Shown: piece after piece, positions 13,201-25,410 of the stretch
How the letters are laid out: every line of letters begins with the position of its first letter
Numbering within the stretch: position 1 is the stretch's first letter
Assembly (NCBI GenBank): GCA_020881915.1
Contig: JAJFPB010000004.1
Span: forward strand, 1,426,001-1,490,000
DNA length: 64,000 nt
Reading direction: 5' to 3'
Source of the DNA: Paramyrothecium sp. XJ0827
Lineage: Eukaryota > Ascomycota > Sordariomycetes > Hypocreales > Stachybotryaceae
Program-made: the position numbers and the translations under genes
The notes under the pieces: generated by a model
The model's database searches: none
Seen by the model: the letters and a program-made list of their open reading frames with translations, nothing else
What the model was told of the DNA's origin: nothing

Positions 13201-16200
13201 TGGCCTTGGCCGCACTCTCTCTCAGTGGATGGTTCGTAAGGGAGCCATGAAGCTTGCTTTCTTGTCTCGATCAGGTGCCGATAAGGCCGAGGCCCAAGCA
13301 ACTGTCGACTGGCTTGCTGAGCGCGGTGTTGATGTCCAAGTGTTCCGTGGAGACGTCTCCAAGTACGTTGATGTCAAGAGCTGCATCGATAAGATTGGCT
13401 CCAACTTGGCAGGTGTCTTCCAGGCTGCCATGGTTCTTCAAGATGTTCCTCTCGAGACCATGACTTACACACAGTGGCAGCGATGCGTTCAGCCTAAGGT
13501 TGAGGGCACCAAGCATCTGCATGACGCGACTCTCGGCAACGATCTGGACTTCTTTGTCTGCTTTTCATCAGTTGCTGGTGTCGTCGGATCTAAGGGTCAA
13601 GCCAATTATTCCGCGGCTAACTGCTACCTCGACGCCTTGATGAGGCACCGTCGCGAGCTGGGTCTCAGCGGCTCCACGATGAACGTTGGTGCAGTCACGG
13701 GCGTTGGTGTCGTTGCTGAGAATGAGGAGCTTCAGAAGATCATGCTTCGCATGGGCATGGATACAATCAACGAGGAGGAGCTTCTTTACCAGCTCGAGGA
13801 GGCCGTGCAAGCCGACAAAACTGTCAATCCTGTTGACGCTCGCGGCTGCAATGCTCACCAGATCATCACGGGTGTCGGTCTCATCAAGCCTGATGTTTAC
13901 TGGGCAGGCAAGCCCATCATGAAGAACCTCTACTCCAACCACGACTTTGGCGCGGACAGCGGCAACCAGAGCTCCAAGAACCTGCTCGCAACGCTGAGTG
14001 AGGAGCCTGACATCGAAAAGAAGACCGAAATCCTTCTTGACGGCTTCCTAGAGAAGATTGCCAACGTCCTTGCCACTCCCCGAGAGTCTATCCTGCCAAG
14101 TAACCCACTCTCAGCTTATGGCCTTGACTCCATCGTTGCTGTTGAGTTCCGAAAGTGGTTCCGCAAGGAGGTTCAGGTTGACATTGCTCTCTTTGATATC
14201 CTTGGCGCTGCCTCCATCCAGGCACTTGTGGCCAAGACTGCCCGCATGATTGCCACCAGCTCTTCTACCAAGGAGACCAATGTTGACAAGACTGAAAAGA
14301 AGACCGCCACCGAGTCAGAGAAGGCCGAGGAGGAGAGTCAAACCTCGGCTATGGCCTCGGGCCAGCTTACCAAGATTCACCACACCGACGTTATACCCCT
14401 GTCCACCTTCCAGTCTCGACTTTGGTTCGTCCACAGCTTCCTCGAGGACAAGTCATTCCTCAACTTGCCCATCATTCTGCGCATCAAGGGCAAGCCTGAC
14501 TACCCAACTCTCCAGAAAGCTATTCAGGAAATGGCTGTCCGAAACCCTGCGCTGCGCACGGCCTACTTCGAGGGCGACGACTTCGCCGTACAACAGCCCC
14601 TTGAAGATTTCGACCTTGGCATTGACTTCCGTGATCTTTCCAAGGAGGCCAACGTTGAGGAAGCTCTCGAACAGTTCATCAGCTACAACCGCAAGATCGA
14701 GATGAACGTCGAAGAGGGCGAGGTGGCTACGTACTCGCTGGCGAAGCTTAGCGAGGAGGAGTGGGCTGTTGTTGGCATGACTCACCACATTTCTATTGAT
14801 CGAGCCAGTCTCTTCCCAATGATGTCTCAGTTCGTTGGTCTATATGATGCTATTCGCGCCAACAAGGACCTTGCCACTGTTTCCGCGCCAGAGTTCAACT
14901 ACGTGGACTTCACTCTGTGGCACAATGCTCGTCTTGCTTCTGATCTCATGAAGCCTGACCTGGACTGGTGGCGATCAACTCTCAAGGACCTCCCGCAGAG
15001 CAGCAAGGTCCTTCCATTTGCCAAGGGCGACCGACCCGCTCGTAGCGACCCCCGCCGACAGAAGGTCAAGGGCAACCTGAACTCAAAGCTGTTTGCTCGC
15101 ATGAAGCGTATCTCTGCGCAGTCAAACGGAACGCCCTTCCACTTCATACTTGCTGCTTTCCGTGCATTCCTCTACCGGTACACCGAGGAGAAGGATCTGG
15201 TCCTTCTGATGGTTGATGGCAACAGACCTCATCCGGATACCGATGCGCTCATGGGATTCTTTGTGAACCTTGCACCAGTCCGATGCAACGGTAAGTGGCA
15301 ATTGCAATCAGTCACCAATAACTAGCTATTTTATGAAACATGACATGCTGACCCGAGACATAGATGACTGCGAGGTTCCCTTCGATCAGCTGTTCCAGGC
15401 TACGAAGAACCGTGCTCTCGATGCCATGGCCCACAGCGGTGTTCCATTCGATACCATTGTCGACATCATGAACGTCAAGAAGACTAGCAGTCACATGCCC
15501 GTTGGACAGATTGCTGTTAACTACCAGATCCATGGCCCTGTTCCAACCTACCAAACTTCTGACTTCGTCGTCGAGAAGATTGAATCTGATGATATCCCCA
15601 CTGCTGCTGACATCCAGCTTGAAGCCCTTGAAACCTCTGATCATAGCCTCGACCTGAAGATTGAGTACTCCACTGCTCTCTACTACGATGTGGACATGGA
15701 GCGCTTCCTCGACAATTTCCACACCTTCCTATCCAGCTGCATCAAGGATCACCGCCAGCCCATCGAGGAGATCAACATGTGCGGACCTCTCGAGGTCGAT
15801 TTTCTAAAGCAAAAGTACTGGAATACTGAGATCAAGGAGAACCAATGGGAGGGAAAGAGCGTTCTAGATGTGATCTCTGAAATGGCAAGACAACACCCTC
15901 AAAATACGGCGATAAAAACCTCTGACTGCCGCAGCGTATCCTACAGGCAGCTGATCGAAAGCGCGGAGAGCGTCGCCTCTGAGCTCCTCGACGCCGGCGT
16001 GAAGCCTGGTGACCGCATCGGGCTGATCGCCTTACCCGGTGTCGAGGCGGTGACCGGCATGCTAGGTGCCCTGATGACAGGCTCCTGCTATGTCGCGCTC
16101 GATACCGATTTCGCGTTCGACCGGCTCTCGTTCATGATTACCGACGCCGGGGCTAGAGTTCTGCTCTCTGGCCCTGGTCAAGACGCACTGGCCGCCGATC

Positions 16201-19098
16201 TTGTGGCCAAGACGATCGTTCCACCAAAGGTAATCAGGATCGAGGATGCCGCTGCTGTCGGTCGCACAGTTGTCCGACCAAGGCAGCGACAGCCGGACGA
16301 TCCATTCTACATGATCTACACCTCCGTAAGTATCTTGATTAGAAACTCTTGATTAGGTTCTTTGAACAGTGAAGGCATCTGACAACGACATATAGGGAAG
16401 CACTGGCACTCCCAAGGGTGTTGTGCTGAAGGAATCCAACACTCAGGCAATGTTGAGCTGCCTGAACAAGGACTACGCTTTTACGCATCATGACAATTTC
16501 CTTGCACAATCTTCTATGTCTTTTGATTTGTCCATTGTCCAAATCTATTCTGCACTGACTGCTGGTGCCACCGTTTCCATTGCGTCTTGGGAGACCAGAA
16601 AGGACCCAGCCGCGCTTGCCAACTTCATGATGAAGGAGGAAGTAACTGTCACCTACTTTACACCGACGCAGTATGCCCTCCTCATGGAGTTCAATGAAGA
16701 AGCTCTCAAGAAGTGCGCAAAGTATCGAGTGGCCTACTTCGCTGGCGAGAGGTTGCCTGTAAGAGTTGCGAAGGCCTTCTATGACTTGGGCACACCAGCC
16801 ACAGTCTACAACACTTGGTCTCCTTCGGAACTTGTTGTTCAAACCGCTATCAGTACGATTGCCTACCCGGAGGAAGGTGTTATCAGCCTACCAATTGGCT
16901 ATCCCATGGATAACTGCCGCCACTACCTCCTCGACAACAAGGGTCATCCAGTTCCATTTGGTCAAATCGGTGAGCTGGTTGTTGGCGGTGCCCAAGTCGG
17001 TGCTGGCTACTTGAACCGCCCTGAGATTAACGCCAAGTCTTTTGTCGAGGACCCTTTTGCTTCTGATGAGGATCGCAGGCGAGGTTGGAATAGAATGTTC
17101 AAGACTGGTGACCGCGGCCGCTTCCGCTCCGACGGACAACTGGAGTTTCATGGTCGCATTGCCGGAGATAAGCAGATCAAGCTTCGTGGCTTCCGCGTGG
17201 ATCTTGGAGAAGTCGAGCAAGTCATATTCAGGGAATCTCACAACCTGAAGAAGGCCGGAGGACTTGTCGACATAGCCGTGGTCGCCCGCACTGTTGATTC
17301 GGACGAGCAACAACTCATCGCTTATCTCGTGCCCAAAGCAAATCTCACCGACGAGAGCGAGAAAGTGGCGTTCGTTTCACATTTGCACCGAAAGATCAAG
17401 CCCCTCCTCAACTATTACATGCTTCCAAACGGCTACCAATTTCTGACCAAGCTTCCCGTGACTATTGGAGGCAAGGTTGATCGTCGAAACCTTCTTGGCC
17501 GGCAGTTGGAATTGGTTCATCCTTCCACTGTCACAACTCAGTCAGCCAAGGGCAAGACAGCCACTGGTGGAGACGAGGATCTTGAAACCTCAATCCTTAC
17601 TCTGTTCCGCAACACGCTTGGTTCGGATATTAGCCTTGACGACTCTTTCTTCGAGAGAGGCGGCAACAGCATTCTCCTTGTTCGACTCCAAGCTAAGGTC
17701 AAGAAGCAGTTCAAGATTGCTCCTCCTTTGCCTGCGTTGATCCGCGACCCTACGGCAGCTGCTGTCTGTGCTTATATCCGACGCACCAAGGGTGGTGACT
17801 CGACCAAGAAAGGTGGCTTCGAGAGCGTCATAAGTTGGAACATTGAAACCAACCTCCCCAACACAAGCCAGTACACTCCTCGCTACGGTATTCAGGCTGT
17901 CGCCCGTGACGACCTTGAGCATGTTCTGCTCACTGGAGCCGAGGCTTTCATTGGAGTTCACCTTTTGGCCGAAATCCTGCGCACCAAACCCGAAGTGACC
18001 GTCCACGTGCTTGGCTCTCTTGAAAAGATTGAGATGGGTAAACTCGTTGGTCTTCTCGATAAGCATGGTCTCCTGGATGCCGAACTCACAGAATACGATG
18101 TCAACGACCGCGTCAAGTGTGTTCCGGGAACCTTAAGCCAGGCAGGTTTTGGACTCGCCAAGTCAGCATTCCGAGAACTTGGTCAGACCATTCAAGCGAT
18201 CTATCATCTTGGCGGTCATGTCTCATTGTTGAAGACTTATTCTGCCCTGAAGCATGCCAATGTTGCTCCCATTTTCGATATCATTCGGCTTTCTGGCATT
18301 GGATCCCACTTGTCTGAGATCCACTATTTGTCGACTTGGTCTGTTGCCCATCTTCAAACTTGGAACTCGGCCAAGCGGAACCGCGAAGAATACGTCACCG
18401 CTGAGGAGCCTAGTTCTCACTTCACTCCGCCCACGGAGGACGAGTCAGGCTACTTCAAGTCTCGCTGGGTGGCAGAAAACCTTTTGGTGAAGGCCGCTGA
18501 GCGTGGCTTCCCCATCACCATTACCCGAGCTTCTGCTGTCACTGCTGCAGGCAATGGAACTGGTGTTCTGGATGAAGGAGATGAGTTTACCATGCGCATT
18601 GTCATGAGTATGATTGAGTCCGGAATGGTGCCCAAAATCGGCAAGCCAGGTCAGCCATCGTATGCCATCGACGTTATCCCTGTTGATTGGCTTGCCTCAA
18701 ACTTCTTGGCCTTGACTTCTACACAAGCTGCCCTAGATCTCACGCCCTCAGCTAATGTGCCCAAGATCTACCACGTCACTAACCCTCATCCACTTCACCT
18801 TGAGAACCTTCCTGAGATCATTACCGCGATGCGGCCAGGAGAGACCAAAGCCAAGTTGGTGTCGTTGGATGAGTGGCTCGGTAGCATGGAAAGTGCCGAT
18901 GGAGAGGATGCTGCGGGACAAGTTGTGAGGAGCGCTGTGCTTAGGGAATACCTCACCAACGGCAATGTCATGTTCAGCTTGAACAACACCCGCACAATGA
19001 AAATCCTGGCTGAGTTGCTTCCGGACGTGGTAGAGAAGTGCCCCTCAGTGGATGGCAACTTCTTGGACGGACTATGGAGGAGAATGACAAAGAATTAG
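7276..19098 (+). CDS. PKS-NRPS hybrid synthase (KS-AT-DH-ER-KR-ACP-C-A-T-R)
   Basis: Highly reducing iterative polyketide synthase fused to one NRPS module. It should build a reduced polyketide chain and condense it with one amino acid. Exons are 7276-7470, 7529-15290, 15364-16325 and 16396-19098 (3873 aa). The start is the ATG 11 codons before the KS core. Domains and landmarks: KS about 12-430 (C182, H317, H355); AT about 540-860 (GHSSG, S635); DH about 925-1240 (H962, D1151); a methyltransferase remnant about 1275-1590; ER about 1595-1915 (GGVGQ near 1745); KR about 1945-2130 (Y2092); ACP (S2266); C about 2350-2790 (HHISID near 2484); A about 2816-3340 (GSTGTPKG at 2974, K3333); T (GGNS, S3398); R about 3480-3870. 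The R domain has TGAEAFIG where TGxxGxxG is expected, and Y3659 is followed at +4 by Arg, not Lys. The product cannot be named from sequence. Confidence 0.95.
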
Positions 19099-19763
19099 AG
19101 GGCTGGCAAGGTCTGCCACAACGTCATAGGAGCAAGACGAGTTGGCGATGACACCAGGCGTTTCTTCGTCGTACGATTTCCTTTCTTACCTTTATATTTT
19201 GATGACCACATCTAATGTTTTATATTTTTCCTTTTTTCCGTTTTTCCTTTGTTTACTAATTTCTTACCTACATAGAACTACAACACAACAATAGAGACAA
19301 GAGCTGAGCACATAATATTTTCCTGATTTTCTGTTGCGTGGTGATCTATATGCCCCTTCGAAAAAGAACTTTCCAGGTAAATGAAGAAGGTTACTATATT
19401 GCCCAGGTTAAAGTAGCCTGTTGGAGATATTGGGTTCGCCTGATTAATGTATATGCTTACCATCTGGCTTAGGACTGGGGATCCAATCCAGTGTTCAAGC
19501 ACCAGCCATGAGCAAGTCTTCTCCACAGTATCCAGAAAGAGAACTCGTCTGGGTAGCAATTTGTTCCGGTTATGATGATGCACGTTACTCGATTACTTCG
19601 AGCTGTTCCGAAGCCGAGGTCTATTCATTCCTTAAGCATCGATACAAAATCATCTAAAGCAAAGGGAACATCAAACTAGATTAAGTTCCAGATTCGGTAT
19701 CATATTGGATCCCAAGAATTGTCGTTATATACAAAGTCAACCAGGGCTGCACCAAGCGCGGCT
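19099..19763. other. convergent intergenic region
   Basis: This is the tail-to-tail spacer between the PKS-NRPS (plus) and the transcription factor (minus). It contains AT-rich stretches suited to two 3' UTRs. I see no gene here. Confidence 0.7.
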
Positions 19764-22700
19764 CTATGTCGTAAGAATATCATCCGTCCAAAGTTGACGT
19801 AGTGCGATCAATTTCCGCTTTATCCCTTCACCTATGTGGGTGCTGAGACCGTCATCTATCGTCTTGAGCCCGTAGTTGAGAGCCTCAGTTGGCGAGGAGA
19901 ACTGAAACGCGTAGTTGTCGGTACTTCTCAGTGGCGGTGATGACAGGGGCTCGTGGATGTTCAACTGTTCCTCGCTCATAGTCAAATTCAAGAAACAATG
20001 CGTTTGAATTGTCGATAAAGGTCCCGGTAGCGATGGGCCTTGCTTAAGAGAGCTTGACGTGATAGGGGACTGCGATACATGAGGTTGTGTGGTCTCTTTC
20101 CGAAGCATTGCGTCAGCCCAAAGGATCAACGCAGCTCGGTAAACAGCCACTGCCCACCATGGCGGGCGGCGATCGATCGAGATCTGTCCGAGGCGCCGAA
20201 AGAGTTCGGAACAATGCCAGATTGCCTGGACTCTATCAGCTATGCATTTGCTGCGCTCAAAGGCAGTAGCCGCCATAGAACAATCGAAATGTTGTCTTCG
20301 TGCCAAATGCTCTATTTCGAGAAAATCTGTCACAGCGTTAAGGTGTATTAGGTGATATAGCATCAGACCCGAATGAATGACCAAGCAATTCGGGTTCGTG
20401 TTAAGCAGGCTCGTTGCGAGCTTGTACCACTTCTTAAGAAGGTCATCAATCTTTACAAAGAGTGGCTCGTGACTTCTTCCAGTAGTTGTGGCAAATCCTT
20501 CCAGAGTTGGAATAGTAGAACAGAGTGAAGCCGCATTGCGGATATGCGACACAAGCGACTGAAGAGGATGGAGAAGCAAGCGCAGCTGCCGCGCAGTAGG
20601 ACGACATTTGTCCTCGGATGGCTCCTCGTGAATGAAGTCCTGGAATAGATCGAAAAGAGGCTGTTCGGGCTGCGGATAACTACCCGGCCGGTCGTTTGAG
20701 TTGCCATTCACAGAGTCGTTGGCATGTATAGCAGTGAGCCACTCCATCGAGCTCTGGGCTTTCCATAAAGCCTCGGGACCCGGGAGAGGGCAACGCAAGT
20801 CGACGATTGAGAGTATTGTAGAAGTGTCATGGAAAAGACTGAGCTCCTGGTCTACCATCACCCAGTCATACACCAGTCTACGTACGAAAATCAGCATTGC
20901 GGGTAAGTTGCTTAGCAAAGATCCGTACCTATACCTGCCTTCTTGGTGAAGCCATTTCAACCAACTTGATTCGACATCGTACGTTGGAGATTGGTTCAGA
21001 AGCATGGAGGCAGTTGGCTCGAGAAAACCCGCATGCTTTAGTAACTAGCAGCATGTCAGTGGACACAACAATACGGAAGATGTTGGTTTCAGTGTCTTAC
21101 TGTCAAGTAAAGTCCCCGTCGGGCGAAAGCGTTATCCATCAACGATTTATCACCGCTCCATGCGCCAAGCAATGTAAATAGCAGGACGCATCTTAGTGCA
21201 GTGATATCGGTATATCTCTCGGTTCCCTTCTCAATCATTTCAAAGATGCGGATGCGGCACGCCTCCGTGATGCCAAGCGAGAAACCTTGGGCTTCTCTGC
21301 TCGGGAGCATGCTAGCCCCGTGAGCCATCATGAGCAGCGCGAGAAGTGTAAAAGATTGTTGCATGAGTAACATCTCATTGAGGTTGAGCTGGTTTCCGGG
21401 GTCAAGAGAAAAGTAGGAAGCCAGTCCATGCAGGCAGAGGCAGGTAAGATATTCCAGTGCCTGGGTGGACGGAAGCACAAATATGCAGTCTTCGATTAAG
21501 GGGATATTCGTGTCATTTTTGTTGTACACCTCCCCTGACTGAAAATTTCCACTCTTTTGGAGAAGTTCCTGCACAAGATGCCTCATCGTTGTCCATGTTC
21601 TTTGTGTTAGAGGGGCGACAGATGTGGGTTCAAGGGCGTGGTAGTTGTGCTCTGCGTGGTTTTCTAGCCATTTCCAGGAGCTAGGGTCCCTAGAGCACGT
21701 TCTCAAGAATTCTAGATACAGGTTGGTGGTTCTTAGGTAGTTTCCAGGCACCGTTCGTCTGTTGCAACGAGCGAGAGGCCAAGCAAACTCTGCGGCCAGG
21801 ATTGCCTCGGTACTTGGGAGTCCAATGGTAGTGCTTTGGCTTTGAAAAGAACCATATGCCAGAGCTTCATGCTCAAAGCCTGTGACACTCGCATCTTGAG
21901 TGTATTTCGACAAAGAAGGTGGGGAGTATGGGGAGTTAAAAGCATAATAGCCATCACATGAAGATGCATAGTTCCCAAGGGGGGTATCGCGCTGGTAGAA
22001 GGCGTTATTGCCTCCTACCACAGATGAGTCCATTGGACAACCTGGCCAATACAATTCCTCATTTTGGTCAAAACTCAAATGATCTGTATTGATTCCAAGG
22101 TTGCCGGGAGTGTCCTGATGAGCGACTCGAAACGTTGGAGAGGTAAAGAGCTGGGGTTCAAGCTCCTGTGGTGAATACGCTTCAAGGTTTTCTGAAAGTC
22201 CACCGGTATCAATAGTCAGCGGTGAGGAGACCGGAGCATTCTCTGATTTCAAGGTGTGACAATCATCTGCAACGCTGACTGATATAGCATAGCTGTCTGG
22301 GTGCTCCCGTACAGGAACAAGGTGTTGAAGATGCGGTTGCTGTTCTCCAAGTTGCCGCCTGAGATTAGCCATGGCCTGGGCAGCCCGTGCAGCCGCCTTT
22401 GAGGATCTGCGAGCATAGCGCGCCTCACAAGGAAGTTCTTTCTCGGCACATCTTGCACAAGGTACTCTCTTATCACAGCCAGTTTTTGCAATGGCGCAGT
22501 TCTGACATGCAATCGGGTTACGTCCCGAAATTGCAGGGGCAAGTGCTGGGAGAGGCCCCAAGGAATCTCTGAACTCGTGATATGTCATTGTATGTCGTTG
22601 CAACAGGTCCCTTGTATTCCGCCAGTTAGCGATATCTTCGTGCGTGCGTTACAGCTGGTGCTTACTTCCGGGCGAAAGACAGGTGACAGCAATGGCAACG

Positions 22701-22845
22701 GTACGGCTTGATGTTCGTGTCTGCCTCATATTAGCTAGGGGTTGATGAAGCTATCAGGCAAGAGGCACGAACGGCTAGGTACGTGGCGTTCGAGATGTTC
22801 TTTTCGAGTGAAGCACTTCCCACAGTACGTGCAAAAAGAAGGCAT
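19764..22845 (-). CDS. C2H2-C2H2-Zn2Cys6 transcription factor, likely cluster regulator
   Basis: Predicted nuclear DNA-binding regulator of 969 aa. Exons, read on the minus strand, are 22845-22773, 22720-22666, 22610-21101 and 21035-19764. Two tiny exons encode tandem C2H2 fingers: CTYCGKCF with HVPSH, then the linker TNIKPY, then CHCCHLSF with a final His pair. A Zn2Cys6 cluster with the usual C-x2-C-x6-C-x5-C-x2-C-x6-C spacing follows at about residues 78-104. The rest resembles the fungal-specific transcription factor domain (PF04082 class). The first intron donor is GTTCGT at 22772, because only that junction restores both the finger's second histidine and the frame. A nearer-consensus GTACCT would not. 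It lies convergent with the PKS-NRPS, 665 bp away. Control of that gene is inferred from position and is common for this factor class. Confidence 0.9.
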
Positions 22846-25410
22846 GTTTAGGACGAAAGATTGACTCGCTCTGGGCCCAAATACGTTACTAGCCAAGCCA
22901 GAACAAATCTGCAGAAACCAGCAGGCTCGACTTCAAGACCCGAAAGAGGGTTTGTGGCGATCAACGCTTCGGAACACCAGATGGAAAACAACTCCTGGGT
23001 CAAAAGTGCAGTCTAGAATAATCATGACACAAATTCCACAATAATGTAGTTGGTGGCGTTCAGCAAATAGATGGGCAAGCGAAATATCTCTTGCTAAACA
23101 TCCCTGCGGCATCAGGTGGTCGGCTTGTGTCCAAGCCATTGTCGACTCGGCAACACCATCTCGCTGAGATTGCGTTGATCCCCAGAGTGTGACAATCTCA
23201 AATCCGGGTTGAGCTCAAAGACAACGCTCCTAATCCTGGGTTTTTCGGGTCTTCAAGACCAAGTGATTTGTCAACAATGGCTGAATGTAGATGGCCTAGA
23301 TAGATTATTGTTAGGCTGGGAAGCCATAACTACAGAGCGAATAAGCGGTTTGGATTGCGATCTTACTTCAGGTGTAGTATGGACGAGATAGGAAAGAGGA
23401 CAACCCGTGTGTCTCAGACACGATCTCGGAAGGTTGTGTTATGGCTGAAAACACGAGCTCCATCAGACTGGGACTGCACTTCTGCTTGAGATCCTGAATG
23501 CATCCATTACCATGCAGCGATCATGCGAAGCTAGAAAAAGGTCAGCACTCGTGTCGAGGCTCTGGACTACCAAAACATCCCGGCGACTGCACACCGCATT
23601 TGCGTTAGATCGAGACTTGATATTGCGGGCTGAGGGTGTGACAAGAATGGTTGCAGCTGCTCCAAGAATGACCGGGAATTACTCGTGTGCCTTGCGCAGG
23701 AATTAAGGTGGAAACATTGGGCTCGTCTCGATGCGTCCAAGCATCGTGTTGCATTTCACGACTGTTGAGCCGTGTCTAGTCTGAGCACTTCAACAAAAGC
23801 AAAGTTCCTGCGTTGCAAAAGCAATGATTGTCGCAACAACCAAAATACCCCTTATTTACCAATGCCAGCATCTCACCGCCAAGCTTCCCTGGCCAGATAG
23901 CTCTGCCCTATCGAACAACCTTGCTAACTTATGTGCCGCGGCGAATGTTGCCGGCAACGGAGGCCATCGTTAGTCCGCATCTGTAAGACGATGCCAAATA
24001 TGTACCAGTCTGCATGACACCTCGCCGGCTCGATCCAGTGCTGATCTCCCTTTTTTACATTTTTCAGGCAGCTATGCCTATACAAGCGTCACACACAGAA
24101 GTATTGAGCCCTTGCCACACTGGCGTGCCCAGAATTTGTGTTGTATGATGATCTTGTGCTACTGAGGCTGAGCCGGTTCACGAGGCAGCTTTCTCGTCCT
24201 TTGCCATGATTGAAGCGTAGTGCGTCGTAACCCTTCGCCCTTGTGAGCATGATTGTTTCTCAATGAGCCAATTCTAGTGGGTAAGACAGTGGAGGCCAGC
24301 GTGCAGTGTCTATCGGCCCTTCAGTGATGCTCTAAGTGCCGCGATATTGCGTCCGTGGATAGCGATCGGAACTCTCACCAGGAATATTGAGGGCTGCTCG
24401 AGGATGGTTCCTTCCAAACCTGCAAGTGAGTCGTAAGAAAAGACAATTGCAATGTTACTGGATCAATGTAGGACTGTTCGTATTCGCGGGAGTCAATGGA
24501 GTTCCACACAGCTGCCAGTGGAATGGCCGAGGATGTTGGGCGGGTCTTGTGATCAGAAGTATCTGAATTGGGACACAGCTGCAGATTGATCGCGATTTGA
24601 ATGGTATTCTAGGCCCTCACGCTAGAAATCGTCACGATGCTAAAAGTTGGCGGTAGAAGAGGCAGCTGTTTGCCTTGTCGCCATCTCGTAATGTGGTGAC
24701 CAGGCTTGTTTTCAACCTCCCAGAGAGATGGCAATGCATGTTTCCGTATCCACATGACTGATTTCGGGCACATGCCACCTTGGAGGATTGTAGGCCGGAA
24801 TTACGGGGCGGATCTGTCCTCATCTGATTTTCCGAGGCCGGTTCTAGAAAACTTGCATTGCCTGCCATCGTGGATCGTCAAATGTCAGGAAGTACAAGAC
24901 GAGGTGCTTCCACGCCTAGCGCTATCCTACCCTAGAGAGCACGAGCCTGTTAATTTCAACGGAGTCGGCATTTTAACCATTATCGGCATCCGAAAAATAG
25001 ACAGTGAAATGCATGCCCAGAACATGAAAAAAGAAACTTGGTTACAGCTTGAAAGTTGTAGATTTTTTTACTTCTTTTTTCCCTTCCTTTCCCATGCGCA
25101 TTTTTATTGCCGAGAAAGGAAATGCGAGGTGGTTGATGGCCCAGTCCAGCAATTCCTCCCCTCCACATTCGGTGCTTTTAGGGACCCACGTGGCTTCGGC
25201 TTACCTCACTCCTCCAAAACCACATAAGCTGATGCCGCCAAGCTATAGCTCCGGTCGTTGTCACCATCAGGTTGAAGCTTTATCTACTCATCTCCATCAC
25301 CTTTGGAGCTGACCATTTCTCCTCCCCCAAAGCTTCCGGGCTTTCTGGCGTCTCTGCGACCGACATAAAGACTTCCCTTGTCCCTGGGACAGGATAACAT
25401 CTTCGCTGCG
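22846..25410. other. divergent intergenic region
   Basis: This 2.6 kb stretch lies between the 5' ends of the transcription factor (minus) and the DUF92 gene (plus). Frames here are short and show no domain or family motif. A T-rich tract near 25066-25095 precedes the DUF92 gene and may belong to its promoter. I see nothing else to support. Confidence 0.6.

Noticed and set aside
7529..15290. Reading the ORF starting at 7619 as the full PKS start
   Set aside because: The KS N-terminus lies upstream in the exon at 7276-7470, joined by a clean 58-nt intron.
22721..22772. Using the GTACCT donor at 22781 for the first intron of the transcription factor
   Set aside because: It leaves finger 1 without its second histidine or breaks the frame. 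The GTTCGT donor restores both.
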